From Lophius americanus (Eukaryota; Chordata; Actinopteri; Lophiiformes; Lophiidae), in contig JBBDHG010000153.1 in the NCBI GenBank assembly GCA_037951165.1, positions 2,172,001 through 2,236,000 of the forward strand: a stretch of 64,000 nucleotides of DNA. The letters run 5' to 3'. Numbering within the stretch: position 1 is the stretch's first letter; the number at the start of each line of letters is the position of its first letter. Under the pieces are notes generated by a model, which was given only the letters and a program-made list of their open reading frames with translations, made no database searches and was not told the origin of the DNA. Shown piece after piece: positions 1-13,783 of the stretch. Made by a program: the position numbers and the translations under genes.

Positions 1-1607
1 GAGTATACAATTCAAAATGTCAGACAAGACACAGCCAGCTATTTAGTTTGGTAAATATAAGAATAGCTGTGAACCTAGAATCTGAAGTTTTCAAGATTCA
101 GTCTGGAGTTCTCCAACCTTCAGTCACTTATGACAGGTTTCATATGGACAAACAGGCGTACCATTGAACTTCATTCAATGGTCTTCATTTTTACATCAGG
201 AATCAAAACCCAAAATCGTTCATTTGCCATGATTTTGATCTGCAGTTCTCTTCACTTGCATTTATGCTATAGAATTTATTCTTTGCCCATTTCTGCAGAC
301 TTTAATCAGTCAAATGTGATTAACGGCATGTTTGTTTATTTATTTATATATATATATAAATAAAAGTGAGTAGAAGTATATTTTGGATACGTAGTCGTTT
401 TGACCTGAGCTCTACAACTAGTAAGAACAGCCTTCTCCGCTTCTTTGTTAAGTTTCCAAGAACCACATCCTGCCCACCAAAATAATCGTACCATTGTGGG
501 GCATTGGGCATGAGCAAAGCTCTCAACTTAACAGTCCATCCCCGTTCCAATCCTCACCTACACTATGTTCCTGAACTCTGGGTACAGACCAGAAAGTGGC
601 CTGGCTCAGCCTAAGAGAGAATGTCAGAACTTTCAGAGGGAGCTCAAGGTGGAGCTGTTAGTTCTTTGCATCAAACAGGACCAGCTAAGGTAATTCACAC
701 AGTTGATTAGGATGTTTCCTTTGGAGGATTTTCAGCCCTGGAGGGACTAAACATCCGACATGGGAATGCCTCGTGATGAAGCTGTAGAGATGTGCCGGGG
801 AGAGGGATGTTTGGAATATCCTTCTTGGCTTGAATATCTCACATAAGAATATTGAACGGAAAAGATAATTCCAAAACAGACATGAGAAATCTCAATTGGG
901 AAAACAGAAATCCTATAAAAAGGTTTTAATTCTGAAACGAGGACAGTATGACAAGGATGACCGGGGGTACTAAATACAAATCATATAGCAGTCCCACAGA
1001 GATTAGCTTGGGCCAAAGGTTTTAGCACAGTAGCAAATCAATTTGGAAAATATAAAGCATTAACCTTTACCACATCAGATTGGTTTAGTCTTTACAGAAG
1101 ATCATGTGAGCCAGAATACAGCAGGTTAAACGCCAAACACCTCTATTCAGTTAAATTATTGTACAAGGCATTCTGTCACAGCCGGTTTCCACTAGTAATA
1201 GTCAATTCAAACGGTACATTAATTGATGTTTTTCCTCAACACTCCAAGGTCAGTGGTTCATGCACATTAGAAACAATCACTGCACATGCAATTCAGTTCT
1301 CAATTGAATCTATTGTTGGCTGTAGAAAAAGTCGCAAACCTGCCACACTCAAACCTCTGAAACTGATCCCCTATTTAACATTTTAAAATTATGGACAACA
1401 ACACAAGCTTCTTTACAGTTTAGATAACACAGTAAGTGACAAATAACGTTCTTAATGAAACACGTTCTTCAGAATGTACCAAACCAAGAAAAAAAATAAA
1501 AACAAAATAGTAGGGATTTAACAATGTGGACATTCTAAAGTTGAACCAGGTTGATGATAAACATCAAGGGTAAGTGGAAGTTTAAGGAGTGAGGAAGACC
1601 CTCATCT
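1..1607 (-). other. region downstream of srrm1 stop, probable 3' UTR
   Basis: This stretch follows the srrm1 TGA (1608-1610) in transcript sense. It is AT-rich with no convincing coding exon on either strand. Possible minus-strand AATAAA signals occur far downstream, for example in the TTTATT-rich run near 328-345, but I cannot place the true 3' end. Short open frames here look random. Confidence 0.4.
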
Positions 1608-4600
1608 TCAAGACATCTGTGATGGAGATATCTGGGCCTTCCTCATGGAGCGTAGGGCTTTCTCTCTCAGGTGCTTCTCTAGGTCATCCAAGCTGTCCTC
1701 GACTTCACTGTCTGATTCCTAAAAAATATTAAAATAAAATCAGCAACAAATACATGTCTATAAATATCTGAGCGAATAGAGATTGTTGAAGATTTTTTGT
1801 AAAAAAAAATATATCACATACAAGGTTTATACCTTTCTCGACTCTCCATCCTCCTCCACAGGTGGGTTTTCTGGCCCGTCTCCTGCGGCAGTGGCACTGC
1901 TCTTCTCTTTCTTATGCTTCTTGTGCTTCTTGTGTTTCTTCTCTTTCTTATGTTTCTTTTCCTTCTTCTTCTTCTTTTTCTTCCCACTGCCATCAACATC
2001 TGAATTCTACAACAAAAAGGACAAAGATTAAATTTGTACCAAATAACAAAATATATTATAGAAGTAGTACTGTAGAAAGTATAAACTGTACAACAACAAG
2101 GTGCCCCACTCATTTCAATAGCATATTAGGAATTTCCCAACCTAGAGACTTTTCTATGGTTAAGCATGCGGTAAATGTTGGAAAACGTTGAAGGGATATT
2201 GTTACATATTAAATCTTCAACAGGCCAACTTAATGGGTGATAATCGATGATTGCTAGCTCATATAACGTTTTGTAGTTTTGGCTTTCTTTATGGGTACTT
2301 TCTAAATGTAAGGTTTCTACATGCTTTAAAGCAAATACATTTTCAAAACCAACCCCATTTCAAACACTGGCCAGAAATACACGGTAACCCTGTGACAGTT
2401 TATATAAAGTTGTGAACTTGCATCTATAAAGCTGATATTAGACGCCCTTAAGAATAATATGGGTGTTACTGTGGAGGAGAGAAATCTAGAACACCCTGCT
2501 TGTCTATAACACCCTGCCACCAAAATCTGATCTGGTATAGAAAGATGAATGAACAGGCAAATGCCAAACCTTGTTCGGGGATTGACTTCCAGAACCACTG
2601 CTGGGCTTTTTGGCTGGTGGTGGAGATGCACTGGCTGATCGAGATGGTGAGGGGGAAGCAGAGGCAGGGGCTGGGCGTTTCTGTGGTGCTGGCTGTGGGG
2701 AAAGCGATCTGGATCTGGAGGCAGCTCTCCTCAGAGGCTTGGGACTAGGAGATGGTCTGTGGAGGGCACAAAGGTGGTCATCAAACAGTGATGTCGGCAA
2801 ATGCAAAAACAAATTCAAGTACATGAAAAGATAAACTACCATTATTCTGGTATAGCAAGTTGCCTCAATTTACCTCTGGTTGTGGCGTGGCTCTGGGGTG
2901 CGGGACACTCTGCGAATGGGTTTGCCGCCGTGTGGCGGTGACTGCTGTCTCCGCTGGTTAGATGGAGATGAACTGGACATCTCAAAACGTCCCTTAGGGC
3001 TGGTGGAATCCCTAACAGCACGACCACGGTTTGCAGGGGATGGAGAGAGACGGCCGGCTGCTGCACCAGAGGATCGCACATCTCTGCCTGGCCTGAGAGA
3101 AGGCAACATTGGGCTCCTCCTGTGTCTGTGTGGAGATGAGGATGGAGGTGTGCGTCTCCTTTGGCCCGGGGAACTTCTGCGCTTCGGGGACCTTGAGGGG
3201 CGTCGTTTGACCACTGGAGATGGGCGCTTAGCAGGAGAGCCGGACATCCTCCTTTTCTGCGGCGGTAAGGGTGAGGGGCTGTAGCGACGCTGGATAGGGG
3301 GAGAATATCGTCTGGGAGATGGAGAACGACGGCGGGGAGGAGGGGAAGGAGACCTGGGGAGAGTCAAATAAAAAAAAAAGTTTTTAAAAAGAAGCTTTTT
3401 TCAAATCAATTAGGATACAACCGATAGTTCTATAATATTCTTGTACCTTCGTCTAGGGGGAGAGGGAGATCTACGGCGTCGAGGGGGAGAAGGGGAGCGT
3501 CGTCTGCGCACAGGGGATGGAGAACGTCTTTTCCTAAAGGACATAAAAGTAATACATATGAACAATGTAGAACATGGTCATCTAGGATTTCAGTCAAACA
3601 GACTTAATTAAGAAGATAAACTGTGCAAAAGTTATGGGAGGTCTGGTGGGTCTGACCTTGGAGAGACATCCCTGTGCCGCCTCCGTGGGGAGGGTGAACG
3701 ACTACGTCTCCTCCTGACTTCACCATTTCTGGCAACCGGGCCTGCTGTTTGTCTCTTGGGCCCCTCGTCTTCAGAAGAAGAAGACCCTGTATCGTACAAA
3801 AAGTAGGTAGCAGGTTAACAAATCTTTGTTGCCCTAGCGGAATGCAACAAGGACAGTAACAAAAAATGTTGGTGCTACAGGGCACAGCTCTAACAGCTCA
3901 CAACACGATACATGCAGGATGTCATGGACAAACTATTAGAGAGAAGGGGGGCGGGAATGGGAGAAGACAGAATGGGAGTTAAAAGCTCTTATAACCTGAT
4001 GATGACTGCCGATTCTGCCTGCGATACTGACGCCGCTGCTGCACCGAATCTGCCGTAGCACCTTTCTCATTTTTATCCTCTTCTGAAACGTAGAGCATGA
4101 AGTGTCTCAATAGTTTTAGGAGAAACTGTGCAACAGTCATGAACAAGTTTGAAAACATGTATCTTCACAGCATCTGTATGGCTGAAGTTTTTACAAGCTG
4201 TCAACGAGGAAAGGCACAGTGGTGCATTCATTTTCACTCCCAGTGTCCCTTGTGTTAGTAGTAAGCATTAAATAAATGTATTTGTTCACTGTAGTAATGC
4301 CTAATTTGAAATTAGTACATTATCTCACATGATTTTCAACACAGGTAATCAAATCAGAGTACCGACCGAAGTCCTTCGAGAAAGATTTATTCTCACTTTT
4401 ATTTTCCAAATTCCATTGGCAATGTTTTTTTCATAACTTTTTTTGTAAGCAAATCCAGGTAGACAATCATCTACCATTAATTTAGTAAATTACAAAGGCA
4501 TAATGTGTTTGCTATCGTTGTAGGGGTGTTTAGAATAGAATAGGACTTTATTGTCATTGTTGGAGAACAATGAAAGGCAGTTCGGCAGCTCTTGGATTAG

Positions 4601-7600
4601 CAGCATTCAAGAGCAAAATACAAAGCATGCAGAAGAACACAAAATTACAAAAAGCGCAAGAAAACAACACATTGGACGGGCATAGCGTAGAGGGAATACT
4701 GCAAGAGAATTTCTAAGACACTATGTAATCCTTCAGACTATCGCACTAGGGGGGCTTAACTTAATGATACAACTTTGCTACACTACGAAGGACAGAAGAT
4801 ATACAACAGATGAGATCGCTTGGATGGTTTATTTTTCTGAAGCTCGAACCTCTACAAAGAGGCGAGCAATTAGCTGCATGACCAATTGATTCTGGTCTGA
4901 ATAAAAGTTCTATGTTTCCCATCACAGCCGAATTTTACTATCAATCTCAAACCTGTTAAATTGAGTTACCGTCCGATGATAAAGCCGAGTTGAAAGTAGT
5001 CTCAACAGGTAAGTAGTCTGAGAACAATGATACAGCAAATTGGGTCTATTTTTATATTTGTAACAAGTAACAGGGACTGGGAACTTCAACTAATGGGGGA
5101 CCCCCATGTGACATGAAATGCCATGGCCATCATAGTTCTTTAAAACAGGTTATTTCAGTCTTACCCGACTCAGACCCTTCTGAAGGTCTTGGTTTGGGAT
5201 TATCGGATGGAGAGTCAACCCTTCCTGGTTTCTGCTTTGGACCTGAAATCAAGATTATTAGATGCATCATACTAATTTGTTTAATATCTTGAGCTTTGTC
5301 CTGGACCCATGTACACCACAAACTATTATGATTTGTTTTTATGTAATCTCAATAGCAAAAAGAATAGTAAAATAAAATATTTTCCAAGACTCAGAAGGAA
5401 ACTGACTTTAGTGTCATGTGCATGTCAGGATGAGAGAGCAATGAGAGAATATGAAAAGATCATACCAGAGGGTCTAACTGGTGATGCAGAGCCTTTACCC
5501 CTTCTGGCCCGGGGTGATGCCGACCGTCTGTCCTTCACTGTGGGGCTGATGGACTTGTCAGGATTATAGGTCTGTTTTCGGGGTGGCGAGCTTTTTATTC
5601 CTTTTTTTGGGGAGCGAGAGCTGGACGAGCTGCTTCCAGATGACGAAGCAGAGCGAGAGCGCCTTCTGCTGGTTGCAAACACATTTTAAAAAGTTTCAAT
5701 CTATTGGGGGCCTGCAGTCAACTTACACGGTGGACAATAAAAGTGAAAAATATTAATATGAACAGCCGTTTCAAAAAACAACAACATTAAGCTGCAGTAA
5801 CGGACCTGCGCACAGGGGAGCGTCTTGGTCTGTGCCTGGAGCCTGTGGGGCCACGCCTGGGGGGGCTTCTTCTACGAGGAGACATTCTCCTCCTAGGACT
5901 TGGCCTTCTCCGAGGGGAGTACGATCTGAGAAGGGGGTAATGGGAAGAGATTAGGATACTAACATTTTTTTTCCATGTTTAAGAAATGTAGTTCTTTAGT
6001 TTATGAGTGAAGATGTACATATTACACTTCAGAGTATTACATTATTCCTTACAAATGTGAGAAATTACCTGGAATGAGAGCGTCGCCTGCGTGACCGGGA
6101 ATGAGAACGAGAGCGATGGTGAGGTCTCTCTCTCCTACTCTCCTTCTCTCTTTCCCGGGACCTCGGCCTATCCTCTTTCTTTTCATTCTTCTCCGGCAAC
6201 GGTTCCTTGACGTCAGTCATTGTGTCTGTTCTCACCAACTCCACTACGGTGTCACTAAAGGCAAGAGAAAGAAGAAAAGTTCCACAATTATGGATAAGAG
6301 CATTCTTTTCACATAAAAATAAACAAAAATCTTGTTTTAATGGAATATTACCTATATCATTTTCCAGTATTCTGTTCACATAATGTGATTAATCGTGGTG
6401 CGCAGACCAATATAAATAAAAAAACAAACAAAGAAAAACCTACATAAAGCAAAATGATCACTTTCTATCTTTGCTGATAGTTATCTATGATAGTTGAAAG
6501 TGAAAGTGTCACTAGCTCTGCCAAAAGTTAACTTCCGGATACTTTGCTTTGTTCCTCAGGTTGATTAATTCTTAAGTGTCTGATTAAGTTTGTAGTTCCT
6601 CCGCAGCTTATGATGTCCTTACTGATGTTATAAGTTACAGGCTTTGCGTTTTCTTCATTCATGGTGAAAGATTTCCACCCTGGTGAGGTAGGGGTGTGTG
6701 TGTGTGTACGGCGCATGAGTCTAACAGGCAAAGAATCGGCTTCAGTGAGGATGCTTGGCCCTATTAGTGGAGGCATAACAGTACACATCTACTTAGAGTT
6801 TGGTGGAGTTTGTCTGTAGAATCTTCAATTATGGTCCAGAAATGATCACCACAGCTTTAGAGTCAGCTAAACAACATGTTTCAATTGAAACCTCATTCAT
6901 ATAAATACAAAATAATATTACATTTGGTAAAAGGCATGCAATGAGGTTTCGCCAGTTAAACCATTTTAGTAGGCACCAACTTCTGTAGACCGAGAACATG
7001 AAATAAAACTTGCATTAGTATACTATTTTAAGTATGTGATTTGAGACAGCACTCTTTAATGCACCCAATATAAGCATCAACTAAAGAAAGACAGATGACT
7101 TATCCACTAACCAGGTGGTTTCTTGGACGACTGGTTCTGGCCCGGTCCTTCCTGATCCTTCTGGCTCCACAAGTTGCTCTGCAGGTTTTGCAGGCAACTG
7201 CATCAGGGGTGGTGGGGGTGAACTGCCACCAACTGGACTGGGTTTGCGTCTTGGAGAGCGTGACTGACTGCGCTTCCTTTCCCGCTTTACTGGTGACCTT
7301 CGTCGTGGTGACGGTGACCTCGTTTTTCTCCTGATTGAACAAAGAATTGGTTTTATAGTGTCGTTTTAATAGATTTACTAATTCTGTTTGCAAAACCCAC
7401 TACGTTTTCTCACCTCCTTGGGCTCTTTGACTGAGCCCTGTCTCTGATGTCCTTTTCCTTCTTGTTCTCTTCAACCTTCTTCAGAGAGGCCAACTTCTCC
7501 TGTTCAATCTGTGGGAAATGAGACAAAGAGTAAGGAAACAGGCCATTGCATGGTCAATGATACAGTCTATATAAGGTTCTTGTATGACAGGAGGCTGTAT

Positions 7601-10600
7601 AGGTGTGTTTTATATTTTTGCGCTTTGCTCCATATAAATCAAACAACTTGGATGAGGCCATTACAACCTCCTACCACGAATTCCTAGCTATCCTATAGTC
7701 AATAAAGACTATGACAAAATTTATGTTGGCAGGAACTCACTTGTCTCTGTTTAATTTCCTCCTTCTTCTGTTCCAGAAAAACAGAGGGGATACCAGCAAT
7801 GTTTTCCTGGGCACTTAGCAGGAGGGGCCACAGATCCCTCATGAACTCCCGTGCATTCTTCCCGTTCAGGAAGCCTGTCAAGTTGATCTGCATCATCTTG
7901 CTATCTGGGTGCTGTAACACACACACGAAGGGGGGAGAGAAAAGACCAGATGGCAAATGAAATAATGGAAGACCAAATATCAGGGGGAGGTAGGATCCCA
8001 CAAAATGGGTTTGCTACCTTCTATTCCTCATTTAACTAGACCTTTGACTATGCAGTAAGTCATAATGAAAACATGTGAGACTGTCTAGAAAATTTAGCGT
8101 ATATTGTTCCAATACCTGACTCAATATCCTTTCTAAATAAGTGATAAATTAAATTTGAACTCACAAACTGAGAATGGGAGATAACAAGGAGACTTTTGAG
8201 AGAGATGCATGCAATACTGCTGTTATAGCTGGATCGTCAATTGTTACAATATCTCAGACAACTCCCAAAGCACAAATAATCATTTGTCATTATTTGATTT
8301 TCTCAGTCCTAGCCCCTTTGCTTTACAATTCAGTGTCCCTTCCCACCCTTTTTTTCTCCGGTCTCCCCACAGTCTACACTTCTGGAGTTAAACAAATAGC
8401 CACAATACAGAGAGCATCAAAACCCAACATTGCAAGTACAGTTCCGGTGTCTTCAGTGAGTCCCGTGGGATCAGTGGGCACGGAGCTCCCTTGGCTTGCT
8501 TCCGCCTCCCTACTGCTTGAGACCCAACCACCTTGAGCTTAATGTTATATCATTTATCTAAATTGCAAGAGACGAACAAGCAATAATGAGTACACAGTTG
8601 CACAGAAACTTTTATTTCAACATCTGATAGAAGAATAATTGTGAGATATTGTAGTCTCAATGCAATTACCCCTTCATACCATTATGCAACAGTACCCTTT
8701 ACACTTAGCTGTAACAGTCCACCCCAACCCCATAAGCTATGACAAAAAAAAGATCAAATGAAAACAGTAAAATATTCTATATTTTGTGCTGGTGTCAGTT
8801 TTAACATTAAATAAATGCATGTGTGAATTGTAAATATGACAGAGCTGGAATTCTACTTCACTATGGTACAGAATCCTACCAATAGTCATTTTAAGGATAA
8901 TGCATGAAAATTCCATGGGTTGCCTCAAATGTCCCTCTTCTACCATTTCCAAAACTAAGCCCGTGTACATGAAATTACCACAACATGTCAAGTGGTTTGA
9001 CATTTCAGTTCAACTTCCAAGTTTGTAACGATTAACATTATGACTGAAAATCAAGTCTGCTCAGCATTTTTCCACATTTCGCTTTGAGACGTGGACAGGT
9101 GGTGCTCGCTGGGTATTGTTTCTTTTAATGGACTAAAATTATATTATATATATATTAAACCTGTGGAGACTGGGGTTCTTAACTGACTACAGTGATGTAC
9201 AGATATACCTAGACTGTATTTATGGCACTCTCATATCACAAGCCCTTTTATGCAGGGGTAGCTCAACTGCTGGAATGAAGTGTCTTCCTTGAGACGCTTT
9301 TTTGGTTCACACTGAACTTTATTATTTTAAATAGCGATTCTATCAGACTAATGCTAAGTAGATCTAAGCAGTGACGGCTTTTGGTGTGATGTTTTTCATA
9401 TGCGCCAAACAGACATTTCTAAGAGGTTGTTTAACATTGAAAAAAATAAACACCGACTTTCACTGTTAAACAGTGACTGATCTCATCCTCTGCACAGAAG
9501 GTTAAGGAGCTCCTGGACGTCGCAAACGTTTGTGTTAAAATATCTTCAATTCAATTCAGAAATAATTTGTTGTCTAAATATCACACCAATTATGCAACGC
9601 CAGCACGTCCCGTTTACACAGATGTCTGTTTCAGCATTTCAACATCATTCTCTGCTGTCTCTGGTGGAGAACCAATCGGAACCGCAATGATGTTTATACA
9701 GAATGAAGGGCGGAATAAAGGCCCAACTTTGAAAAATATATGTAAAAAGGGGCTTCTATAAGGTGTGGTTACAAGTGCAAGAAGTGTTACAATTGCACCT
9801 GTTCTTGCCACACCTAAAGTAGAGACAAAAGATTTGCAACTTTCAATTAGCGGTGACGGGTGTGAAAAATATTTATTTCAGGTTTGGTGCTAAAAAACTT
9901 TCAACTTACACATAAATTTACTCTTTAATCTAAAGAGTTTAAGATGAAGATTTACCGTGTGTTGATTACATGCTAAAACATTTTTGTTTCAATCTATAAT
10001 TCAAGTTATATTGAAAGGGATCTGGGTAGTCCAATGATGCAATGCAAATTCCTACTGAAAATATGATTATGTTCAGGTGTGTTTTTCACTATCATGAAAT
10101 AGATGATCCCTACATACAACTCACCTCAAACCACACACTGCATCATGAAGGGAGAGTTGGGCTCAGTGACTTTGGGCTCAGGAGAGAGCTAATTAGGTGT
10201 TGGTGCTATACTTCTGATGCAAGGTATAACATCCATATTGGTTCAGGCCTTTTAAATCATAAATCACATCATCATTAGAAGACTGCTGAATAAAGTCACT
10301 TAGTAACATATAAGCAAGACATTATAAATCAGTTTTACACCAACTGTTACTTTACCCACTCAATTTCAATTTGATTAGGAGGTGCTAATACTTGCTTAAA
10401 TCTCTTCGTACCAAACAATGCCCACATATGTTTGACAGCTAAAAAAAACAAAACAAAAATAAACAAAAAATATTACCTTCTCTTCAAGCTGATTAAATAT
10501 GAACTCTATGACGACGTCATCCTCAAATCCCAGTATCTCGGTCACTCGCCGAGTAATCCAAGGTTTGATGACTTCCAGGCTAACTTTGCTCATATCCACC

Positions 10601-12320
10601 TATGGGCATAACAGGAAATCAGTTAGTTAGAGAAGAATGACAAATTGGCCTGAAGTCTTTGTCCCCATGGAGCAGTGGCTGTCAGTTTCATGCAAGCAGA
10701 ACAACTCTCTCTAGACCAGTGTTTCTCGAAATGGGATTGTGCGTACCCCTAGCATTACTGCAAGGAGTATGTGAAATTTAAAAAAAAAGTTAGTTTTTAG
10801 TATAGCAATCATATTTAATGCTGAAATCTTTTTTTACTGTAACAATTTAAAATCAAATATACATAAAAGTGCAATAAACAGCATTTTAAACTCAGTATTC
10901 TTGATTTGTGAGCAACCACTAACTGGTGTAAGCTGCAAACCTCAAACACAATAACAGTCATTGAGATCAGGAAGTTTGGATGTTGACTGACAGAAAAAAA
11001 GCCAAAAAAAGTAAATAATGGTTGAGTCTAGCAGCAATACAGGTGAAATCAGAAAAAAAGACCCAAACTAAAACAATCCGTCAATTGTATTACAACTAAA
11101 ATGACATTTAATTCTTATTGTATAACAGAAATTGTTCTTGCTCTAGACGAGTTATTGGCAACTCAAATATCTCAATCATAAAACAGTTTTGTAACAGAAA
11201 TTAAATTGGTAATATATTATAGATGACAATCATTTCATACCTTCTTGTCCAGACATTCTGCAAATTTCAGCTGCTTCAGTAATTTCTTTTGCTTGTTACT
11301 GAACCGATTGTCTTGCTCCGCGCTCGTGCCCTAAAGACAAAATCCACCGTTAAAATAAATCATTTTGTATGTTTCTGCCGGTAAGTACTGCATCACAACC
11401 ACCAGAGCGTATCAGTGGCAATTCTAAACAACGACTCATATTGCAACATCAACTCAGAGGCTGGTTATAAGCAAGTTGACAAACACACATTCATAAACAT
11501 GTTAGAATTGAAATATGACCCACCCATTACTTAATTGCCACCCAACTTCATTGGTATTTGACAAGCCTGACAAATGTGGTTACTTTGAGCTATGTGTGAA
11601 AGCATGCGTTGTGGTAAAAATTCTAGTATTTGCTAATAATATTCTCCGTTCCCTGAACAGAACGCCCAACTTTAAACCTCAATGATACGATAACGTTAGC
11701 TATCAAATGTTAGCCACCTAATGTGAGCCTAGCTATCTGAATCTAAGGAGGGAACATGGCGGACTGACGTTACTCCTACGCTGGAGGGTTGTCTTTACCA
11801 ACAACAACAACGACCGCATAGGCAGAGTATCAAAAGTAACTCGCTATTCGACTCATATTGGAGATGATTTGTGAGCGTTAACGTTTGCGGAGCAGTCGTC
11901 GTGACTCCTTCATATAATAATGAGAAGATGAACTCAACTGGACGCCATCTTTACTCAATGCTAACAGATTAGCATTAGCCTGATAGCTGGCTACGTTGGT
12001 TCATCCATTTCATGCAAACGCTTTCAATTTGCAAATAATGTGGGTGTGCGGGCAATTCATTGTTTCCAAATACTATATGATTCTTCCATTATTCGACCGG
12101 AGAAGTATAAGGTGTGCAAAAAAGCTAAATGAAAGTAAGACTCGTGTCGAAGTCCATGTTATATGCTGATAGACGAAGCGCATCTGCCCGTATGGCCTTC
12201 CTAGTGCTGATATAATCACTGGTCATTAATATTCGATAAAGCTAAAATATGTTCATACATGTTGGAAGAAGAATAATAAAAACAAGTTTAAATACTTACG
12301 CGGAAGAATCCCGCGTCCAT
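1608..12320 (-). CDS. srrm1: srrm1, serine/arginine repetitive matrix protein 1 (17 coding exons)
   Basis: SRRM1 is a nuclear splicing coactivator and part of exon-junction/SR protein complexes. Coding exons, 5' to 3' on the minus strand: 12320-12300, 11330-11241, 10599-10477, 7911-7741, 7508-7414, 7330-7112, 6254-6069, 5925-5806, 5665-5466, 5242-5165, 4082-3996, 3786-3657, 3533-3447, 3353-2874, 2756-2570, 2006-1833, 1718-1608. All have GT-AG borders and the phases close to 852 codons plus TGA (human about 900). The first four exons (start MDAGFFR) encode the PWI nucleic-acid-binding domain, with conserved blocks VIKPWITRRVTEILGFEDD and LTGFLNGKNAREFM. The remainder is low-complexity RS/SP/RRR repeats, then a lysine-rich block (1870-1990) and the conserved tail EDSLDDLEKHLREKALRSM. 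A non-coding 5' exon is not excluded. Identity is near certain; single acceptors may be off by 3 bases (exon 9 has a NAGNAG). Confidence 0.96.
4540..4960. repeat. teleost interspersed repeat (TTTATTGTCATTG type) in srrm1 intron
   Basis: The intron between srrm1 exons 10 and 11 contains a segment starting with an 'aggactttattgtcattgtt' motif. This is a phrase I recognise from a common teleost retroelement tail. It continues with 'ggcagttcggcagctcttgg' and an A-rich stretch. No coding exon is seen. The class is not certain and the right edge is approximate. Confidence 0.5.
7912..10476. other. srrm1 intron 3, no gene seen
   Basis: This is the longest srrm1 intron (2.6 kb). It is AT-rich. An open frame at 8174-8536 has no recognisable protein character and no splice context. 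I see no RNA gene or clear mobile element. Confidence 0.5.
10715..10800. repeat. hAT-type terminal sequence fragment
   Basis: In srrm1 intron 2, 'cagtgtttctcgaaatggg' followed by a 'gcgtacccctagc' phrase resembles the terminal inverted repeat (CAGTGGTTCTCAAA...) of non-autonomous hAT transposons in fish. A related end in the opposite orientation lies near 62900-62970. The other end of this copy was not identified. Confidence 0.45.
11331..12299. other. srrm1 intron 1
   Basis: This is the first intron, between the 21-base first coding exon and the PWI exons. It holds two ATGGCG-type motifs reminiscent of YY1 sites: 'aacatggcggac' near 11753 on plus, and the complement of 'acgccatcttta' near 11943. 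Such motifs are common close to housekeeping promoters. No coding sequence is seen. Confidence 0.35.
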
Positions 12321-12519
12321 TTTTTGAGGAAAAAGATATTACACGGTGCTGCTCAAAACGCCGTTCGCGGCTCAACGGATATTTCAAGAGGCCGACCGCC
12401 GGAAGAAGCATGCTCCTCTGCAGGCAGGAACAGGAACTACACCCAGGTTAAGACTCTTCTTGTTAGGAAGCGATACTTGGTTCTTCTCCTTCCAGGCTGA
12501 GCTTACGAGTACTACTTTG

Positions 12520-12527
12520 TGACGTCA
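12520..12527. promoter_or_regulatory. CRE-type palindrome upstream of srrm1
   Basis: The full palindrome TGACGTCA lies 200 bases upstream of the srrm1 start codon. It sits in a region with more CpG than its surroundings (about 12300-12540). This is the consensus for CREB/ATF factors and a plausible core-promoter element of srrm1. The transcription start itself was not located. Confidence 0.5.
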
Positions 12528-12939
12528 CAGCTCAGTTTGCCAAAAGGTTGCCCCTCAAGTATTATCTTCCAAGTAATTCGGTTAACATAGACTACTTCTA
12601 ATCACTGCTATGTTTTCTTTTTCTACCATTGGGTCGTGAATCTAATCTCACAGAATTTTCATATTTTATGCAATTACTCACGAATATGTGTGCACCTTGA
12701 TTAAGAATAGGCGACTTTCCATTTCAGTAAAAATCAGCACTACAGTTTTTTTTGCAAATATTACAAACAAATGTGGTAAAAAAATCTATAAGCAAATAAT
12801 GTGAATTCAGTAATCTGTTTAATAGTAATTTTCAATGCAAAGTGCAAGACTGCTATTACTATTAATACTTCTGCTATTACGTACTAAGAATGTTTAACCG
12901 TGGTAATATAGCAGGCGCTTAAGGTGAACTGAAGTCTAA

Positions 12940-13140
12940 GTTTCATATGGATAAAGCACTATGTCACTATATTATACTACCTAGTCCAATTTTGACCACT
13001 GTCGTAATTACTTCTATGCTACTACTACTACTATTATTAGTAAAATGTCTACTACTATTAGATGACTTAAGGGTTCATACAGTTAAACAGTCCATATTCA
13101 TACAGATGGTTCAATTTCACAGTCAGGCACAGATTCAAAT
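12940..13140 (+). repeat. unclassified interspersed repeat, copy A
   Basis: This segment matches, in reverse complement and with scattered changes, the stretch 15610-15805 inside the last tdh intron. Shared landmarks are a 'gtcactatattatac' start, 'gtccaattt', a run of ctactactac, and 'catacagttaaacagtcca'. The two copies are inverted and about 2.6 kb apart. The family is unknown to me. Confidence 0.6.
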
Positions 13141-13725
13141 TTCTTGACATATGTTAAAGTTAATATTCACAATTATATAACTTACTGTTAGAGACCAAAT
13201 AGCTTGTTTGTTTTTTTACATGTATATTTTGAATAATATAAAAACATATGTATTTAAAAAGGGTAGGGTTGGGGCTTTGTTAGGGCTTGAAATCGTTTGT
13301 TTGAATGTAGGATGCAGCCATCTAGTGGGCAGGTACTGCAGGAGAGCCACCAGAGGTCATACCAAACGTTTAACAGTGATATCCTCATGGTACTGAAGCC
13401 TCACGTGAATGTCTGTAATCTGTTTTTTGTTGGTAATTCAAACTTAATTTTGATGGTCAGGTCATTTTCATTTGTTATCTATATCATAATTCAAACATCA
13501 ATTCTCTCATCTCCGCATGATGTAATATGCATAATTGAATTATTTTGGTTTGATGGAAAGGCAATACATTAAATGCAGACATTTCTGCAGATTATCTGAA
13601 TCTTTTGACATTATGGACAGTAAGGTGTGAAATACTTAAATTCCTTGCAACTGTGAATTATGAATATTTTTGCTAAAATGTTGAACAATCTGTTCATGCA
13701 GTTTTTGGCAAAATGGTTAAAATCT

Positions 13726-13756
13726 GCAAGGACGGATTTTAACCATCCGTCCTTGC
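13726..13756. repeat. perfect inverted repeat, 12-base arms
   Basis: The arms GCAAGGACGGAT and ATCCGTCCTTGC flank a 7-base loop. It is intergenic, between the srrm1 5' end and the tdh 3' end, and only 27 bases from a second, longer hairpin. Confidence 0.8.
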
Positions 13757-13783
13757 GGAAGGATGGGGACTGAAAAAAGGGGA

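Noticed and set aside
1783..2191. Overlapping open frames on both strands around the lysine-rich srrm1 exon
   Set aside because: They are shadows of the AAG-rich exon 16 (2006-1833); the minus-strand spliced frame matches SRRM1 and the others have no support.
2500..3284. Plus-strand frames opposite srrm1 exons 14-15
   Set aside because: Antisense shadows of Arg/Ser/Pro-rich coding sequence; no splice signals or known domain.
8174..8536. 120-codon plus-strand frame in srrm1 intron 3
   Set aside because: No domain, no splice context, AT-rich composition like the rest of the intron.
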